A stretch of 26,157 nucleotides of DNA. It comes from Clostridia bacterium. Its GTDB lineage: Bacteria; Bacillota; Clostridia; Oscillospirales; Acutalibacteraceae. The stretch covers positions 1 to 26,157 of the forward strand of contig CAAEIM010000073.1 in assembly GCA_900755995.1 (NCBI GenBank), written 5' to 3'. Under the pieces are notes generated by a model. That model was not told the DNA's origin. It was given only the letters and a program-made list of their open reading frames with translations, and ran no database searches. Positions 23,259 through 26,157 of the stretch are shown one piece after another. The translations under genes were made by a program, and so were the position numbers. Numbering within the stretch: position 1 is the first letter of the stretch; every line of letters starts with the position of its first letter.

Positions 23259-25066
23259 TGTTTACCCCTGAAGAAATGGAAGCTATACCGGTTGCGCTGG
23301 AACAGCTTTTCGACAGTCTGCAAATGGAAATTATGCTTGATGTTATAAGGCTTTTGCTCAGAGCAAAAGAGATTACACCGTCAGTCAATTATAAAATCCA
23401 CAGGCTTTACGATTCGGGAAAGAGCAAGTCAGAGCTTAAAGACCTTGTGCAAAGGACGCTTGACCTCACCGACGAAGAGCTTGAACACATTTTCTCTGCT
23501 GTCATAGAAAGCGGCTATAACAAGGGCGAGAGCGTTTTTAACCGCTGCGGAAAGGAATTTATACCCTATGCCGAAAATGAGCCGTTACAGCAATTTGTGA
23601 GGGCAGTACAGGCGCAAACGCAGGGCGAATGCAGGAACATAACTCAGTCAATGGGGTTTGCTCAGCGACAGCCTGACGGCAGCTTAGGCTTTACACCTGT
23701 TGCCGATTATTATCAGGAAACCCTCGATAAGGCTGTTGTGGATATTGCAAGCGGTGCATTTGATTACAATACTGTTTTGAAACGAACTGTAAAGGAAATG
23801 ACCGACAGCGGACTTCGCACAGTAGATTACGAAAGCGGTTGGAGCAACAGGGTTGATGTTGCCGCACGCAGAGCGGTGATGACAGGCTTTAATCAGGTAG
23901 TTGCCCACATAACAGAAGAGAATGCCGAGAAGCTCGGAACCGATTATTTTGAAGTTACATATCATATGGGTGCAAGACCTACTCATCAGCCGTGGCAGGG
24001 CAGAGTTTACAGCAAACAGGAGCTTGAAACAGTCTGTGGATTGGGAACGGTCACAGGTCTTTGCGGTGCGAACTGCTACCACAGCTATTCGCCGTTCATC
24101 AAGGGCATTGATACCCTGACATACAGCGAAGAAGAGCTTGACCGTATGAACGAGGAAGAGAACACGCCGAAAGAATACAACGGCAGACAGTACACGGCAT
24201 ATGAGGCACAGCAGAGGCAAAGACAGCTTGAAACTGCAATGCGTGCCGACCGACAGAAGATTGAACTGCTCACACAGGGCGGTGCAGATTATGACACAAT
24301 CACAGGCGCAAAGGTCAGATATTTTCAAAGGCAGGATGAATATGTAAAGTTTTCAAAAGCTATGGGACTTCCCGAACAATGGGAAAGAATAACCGTTGAC
24401 GGCAAAAATGCTTTAGGCTCAAAACTCCCGAAAAAGGCAGAGAGTGTTAATAAGATTTCGGGTGAAGCTGTTCACCGTATTTCGGATAGCAATACACCGA
24501 AAAACAACGCTGAAATTATACGCAAAGATGTTGCAAAAACCGAAAACAGTGGTATAATAAAATTTGAAAAGGGTGTTACAGAAAAAATTCAAAATGCTTT
24601 TAATACCGAGTTTGAAGCAATGCAAGAAAAGTTCGGTGAGATAACAACGATTTCAAGTGTTGGCGTACTTAATTCTAAAAATTCAACAGACTATGGTGCA
24701 TTTTATGATAATTCCGGAGAGCTATTATTGAGATTTGCCAACAAGAAAAATGCGTTGTCTGAACACGAACAAAAAGCCCAAAAAATGAAAAAATCAGGTG
24801 AATGGTCTTCGGCACATCCTTTGCATACTTTTAGACACGAAATAGGTCACGCAATACAGCTTGAGCATAAGTTAAATGACCCGTTATGGGATGATAAACT
24901 TGAGAAAATCATAGACATAATGGAAGAAGTAAATCCTGAAGATGTTTCTTTATATGGATTTACAACACTTGACGAGTTCATTTCCGAATGTATAGCTGAA
25001 AGTATGACAAAAAAAGCAAGGGCAACTTCAAAGCGAGTGGCAAGAATAATTCGAGGAGTTGATTAG
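23258..25066 (+). CDS. Phage minor head protein with C-terminal zincin-like (HEIGH) domain
   Basis: A 602-residue protein. The first part (to about 395) matches phage minor capsid protein 2/MuF-type head proteins: helical N-terminus, RRAVMTGFNQVVAHITEENA, a HMGARPTHQPWQGRVYS-type motif (ARPTHQPWQGRVYSKQEL), CGANCYHSYSPFIKG and TYEAQQRQRQLE-like helices. A spacer (about 395-450) then leads to an unrelated C-terminal domain (about 450-602) with H527-E528-I-G-H531, the zinc-metalloprotease signature, and a later acidic DEFISECIAESMT segment that could give the third ligand. Head proteins of Firmicutes temperate phages are known to carry C-terminal toxin-like domains. I infer an effector or peptidase domain delivered with the head, with the 25068 ORF as possible partner. 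It ends with TAG. Confidence 0.82.
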   Translation: MFTPEEMEAIPVALEQLFDSLQMEIMLDVIRLLLRAKEITPSVNYKIHRLYDSGKSKSELKDLVQRTLDLTDEELEHIFSAVIESGYNKGESVFNRCGKEFIPYAENEPLQQFVRAVQAQTQGECRNITQSMGFAQRQPDGSLGFTPVADYYQETLDKAVVDIASGAFDYNTVLKRTVKEMTDSGLRTVDYESGWSNRVDVAARRAVMTGFNQVVAHITEENAEKLGTDYFEVTYHMGARPTHQPWQGRVYSKQELETVCGLGTVTGLCGANCYHSYSPFIKGIDTLTYSEEELDRMNEEENTPKEYNGRQYTAYEAQQRQRQLETAMRADRQKIELLTQGGADYDTITGAKVRYFQRQDEYVKFSKAMGLPEQWERITVDGKNALGSKLPKKAESVNKISGEAVHRISDSNTPKNNAEIIRKDVAKTENSGIIKFEKGVTEKIQNAFNTEFEAMQEKFGEITTISSVGVLNSKNSTDYGAFYDNSGELLLRFANKKNALSEHEQKAQKMKKSGEWSSAHPLHTFRHEIGHAIQLEHKLNDPLWDDKLEKIIDIMEEVNPEDVSLYGFTTLDEFISECIAESMTKKARATSKRVARIIRGVD

Positions 25067-25067
25067 T

Positions 25068-25229
25068 TTGACGGATTCTTTTTTTAAATATATGAAGTAT
25101 TCTCACCTTGTCAGAGGAAAAAGAATAATTAATGATGACGCTCCTATAGAGATAAAAGATGAAGTAAAAAAACTTGATAATGATTATTTCAAAAAAACAG
25201 GTCGACATATGATTATTGTTCCAGACTGA
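25068..25229 (+). CDS. Small ORF directly after the zincin-like head protein (53 residues)
   Basis: TTG start 25068, one base after the TAG of the head protein, with CGAGGAG 9 bases upstream; stop TGA 25227-25229. It reads MTDSFFKYMKYSHLVRGKRI, then an acidic and lysine-rich segment, ending TGRHMIIVPD. A strong terminator follows it 20 bases on, so head protein and small ORF form one unit cut off from the next phage genes. The position is that of an immunity protein or partner for the C-terminal domain, but the family is unknown to me and it is short for an immunity protein. It could also be a remnant of a longer C-terminal extension. Confidence 0.6.
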   Translation: MTDSFFKYMKYSHLVRGKRIINDDAPIEIKDEVKKLDNDYFKKTGRHMIIVPD

Positions 25230-25249
25230 AAAACTTAATACATCAAATC

Positions 25250-25279
25250 AGCACTTTGAGAAATCAGAGTGCTTTTTTT
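25250..25279 (+). terminator. Terminator after the head-protein/small-ORF unit
   Basis: AGCACTTTGA (25250-25259) pairs with TCAGAGTGCT (25264-25273) with one G-U pair and a 4-base loop, followed by a run of seven T. Confidence 0.88.
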
Positions 25280-25284
25280 GTATC

Positions 25285-25310
25285 AAAACCGGTCGATTTC
25301 GACCGGTTTT
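25285..25310. terminator. Perfect 11-base hairpin before the next phage gene
   Basis: AAAACCGGTCG (25285-25295) and CGACCGGTTTT (25300-25310) with loop ATTT. It lies 16 bases before ATG 25327, upstream of its ribosome-binding site GGTGG. It may be a second terminator or a 5' stabilising or processing hairpin of the next mRNA. Confidence 0.6.
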
Positions 25311-25326
25311 GAAAGGTGGTGACAGA

Positions 25327-25533
25327 ATGAAAATTAAGGTGACAACAGCATTTAATGACAGACAGAACGGATATGTAACCCGTCCTGTAAATGAAGTCTT
25401 TGAATGTTCTGACGAACGAGCCAAACAGCTCATTGACGGCGGCTTTGCAGTTGAGGTTAAACCAAACGCTACGGAAAATAAACCAAACGCTCCTAAAAAG
25501 CCGAGAACAAAGAAAACAGAATCAGCAGATTAA
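25327..25533 (+). CDS. Small phage head-region protein, unknown function
   Basis: ATG 25327 has AAAGGTGGTG just upstream; the frame is open further left but that part is the hairpin region. The 68-residue product begins MKIKVTTAFNDRQNGYVTRP, continues with VFECSDERAKQLIDGGFAVEV, and ends in a Lys/Pro/Asn-rich tail (NKPNAPKKPRTKKTESAD). Small proteins of this kind, with an ERAKQLIDGGFA-like segment, are common between head and scaffold genes in Firmicutes siphophages, but I cannot name a role. It is transcribed on the same strand as its neighbours and is closed by a terminator. Confidence 0.7.
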   Translation: MKIKVTTAFNDRQNGYVTRPVNEVFECSDERAKQLIDGGFAVEVKPNATENKPNAPKKPRTKKTESAD

Positions 25534-25566
25534 GCACTTTACGAATATGTAAGGTGCTTTTATTTT
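25533..25566 (+). terminator. Terminator after the small head-region gene
   Basis: AGCACTTTAC (25533-25542) pairs with GTAAGGTGCT (25549-25558) with one G-U pair, followed by T-rich sequence. It resembles the terminator at 25250-25273 in its first arm, AGCACTTT. Confidence 0.8.
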
Positions 25567-25642
25567 ACCCTGCCGTGGGTTACAACGGCTGAATTTCTAC
25601 CGCAGGCAAAGCGGAATACAAGCTATGCAGAAAGGATTTACT

Positions 25643-26157
25643 ATGAAGAATATACACACACTTCTCTCCGAAATCGGCTTTACAGTTCCCGAAGATAAAA
25701 AGGCTGACTTTGAAAAAGCCTTTGCGGATAATTACAAAACCGTGTCAGAGGTTGAAAAGCTCCGCACATCAAGGGACAACTACAAGTCACAGCTTGAAAC
25801 TGCACAGACTGCACTCAAAAAGTTTGAGGGTGTCAATGTGGACGAGCTCAAGGGCGAAATCGAAAAGCTCAACGGCGAACTTGAAACAAAGGAAAACGAG
25901 TATCAGATAAAAATCGCCGATATGGAGTTTAACTCTGTTCTTGACACCGCTGTTTCAAAGAGCGGTGCAAAAAATGCAAAGGCTGTCAAGGCTCTGCTTG
26001 ACCTTGAAAACCTGAAAACATCTAAAAATCAGGCAGGTGACATTAAAAAGGCTCTCGAACAGGTTAAGTCCGAAAACGGCTATATGTTCGGTTCTGACGA
26101 GCCTTTTCAGAATCCTGTCGGTGCAACCGACACAGGTAACGGCGGGACAGGCCCCAA
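25643..26157 (+). CDS. Phage scaffold protein (GP20-like), 3' end outside the window
   Basis: ATG 25643 (AGAAAGGA 7 bases upstream) opens a frame that stays open to the window end, at least 171 codons. It begins MKNIHTLLSEIGFTVPEDKK, then reads as a long charged coiled coil (TSRDNYKSQLETAQTALKKF, EIEKLNGELETKENEYQIKI) and a helical part AVSKSGAKNAKAVKALLDLE, ending with a Gly/Thr-rich tail. This is the pattern of minor structural GP20-type scaffolds that shape the phage prohead around the capsid protein. The major capsid gene would be expected just beyond the window. Only the C-terminus is missing. Confidence 0.85.
   Translation, partial: MKNIHTLLSEIGFTVPEDKKADFEKAFADNYKTVSEVEKLRTSRDNYKSQLETAQTALKKFEGVNVDELKGEIEKLNGELETKENEYQIKIADMEFNSVLDTAVSKSGAKNAKAVKALLDLENLKTSKNQAGDIKKALEQVKSENGYMFGSDEPFQNPVGATDTGNGGTGP

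Noticed and set aside
23684..24328. Minus-strand ORF of 214 residues in the phage head gene
   Set aside because: Cys/Leu-rich antisense shadow of the minor head protein without start signals.

Overview
The window is AT-rich Firmicutes DNA, most likely from a gut clostridium of the Ruminococcus/Oscillospiraceae type. The grounds are an archaeal-type phosphoglycerate mutase (apgM) next to prfB, GLUG-repeat surface proteins, an AgrC-like kinase with a LytTR regulator, FrhB-type and ferredoxin proteins, consensus TTGACA-N17-TATAAT promoters, and a Firmicutes siphophage head operon. Genus level is inference.

Layout. (1) 1-2.9 kb: the end of a mobilizable element. It has a relaxase remnant with a second reading frame overlapping it, a decayed small gene, a large serine recombinase and a 54-residue ORF. 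(2) 3.0-13.75 kb: a possible island. Its left edge is the 3' part of a tRNA-Leu(CAG) gene (3022-3075). Its right edge carries an intact tRNA-Leu(CAG) with the same 3' part, plus the 5' half of another tRNA-Leu. Both half genes break in the anticodon loop and abut a CACC-N5-GGTG motif; a third copy of the motif sits just upstream of the serine recombinase. The cargo is a kinase/regulator pair whose regulator is interrupted by TAG, a receiver-like protein without its phospho-Asp, a 1970-residue surface protein and three small exported or membrane proteins. (3) 13.8-20.3 kb: ordinary chromosome. It holds a HAD hydrolase, a small membrane protein behind a hairpin that carries its ribosome-binding site, prfB-apgM, tRNA-Leu(GAG), an FrhB-like reductase with a ferredoxin, and an aldo/keto reductase. 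(4) 20.4-22.9 kb: a cupredoxin/multicopper-oxidase-like gene, broken by an in-frame TAG and missing its 5' end. (5) 22.9-26.16 kb: a prophage head region that starts abruptly inside a portal gene. It continues with a minor head protein carrying a C-terminal HEIGH zincin-like domain, a 53-residue partner ORF, a terminator, a small head-region protein and a scaffold protein that runs off the window.

How it fits together. The surface cluster (about 5.4-13.3 kb) reads as one unit ending at a strong terminator. The kinase/regulator operon is transcribed away from it and may have controlled it, but the regulator now looks broken. The most unusual points are the tRNA-Leu anticodon-loop junctions with their shared motif, the phage head-protein/zincin/small-ORF cassette, the two TAG-interrupted genes, and the abrupt oxidase/portal junction, which could be a deletion or an assembly join.
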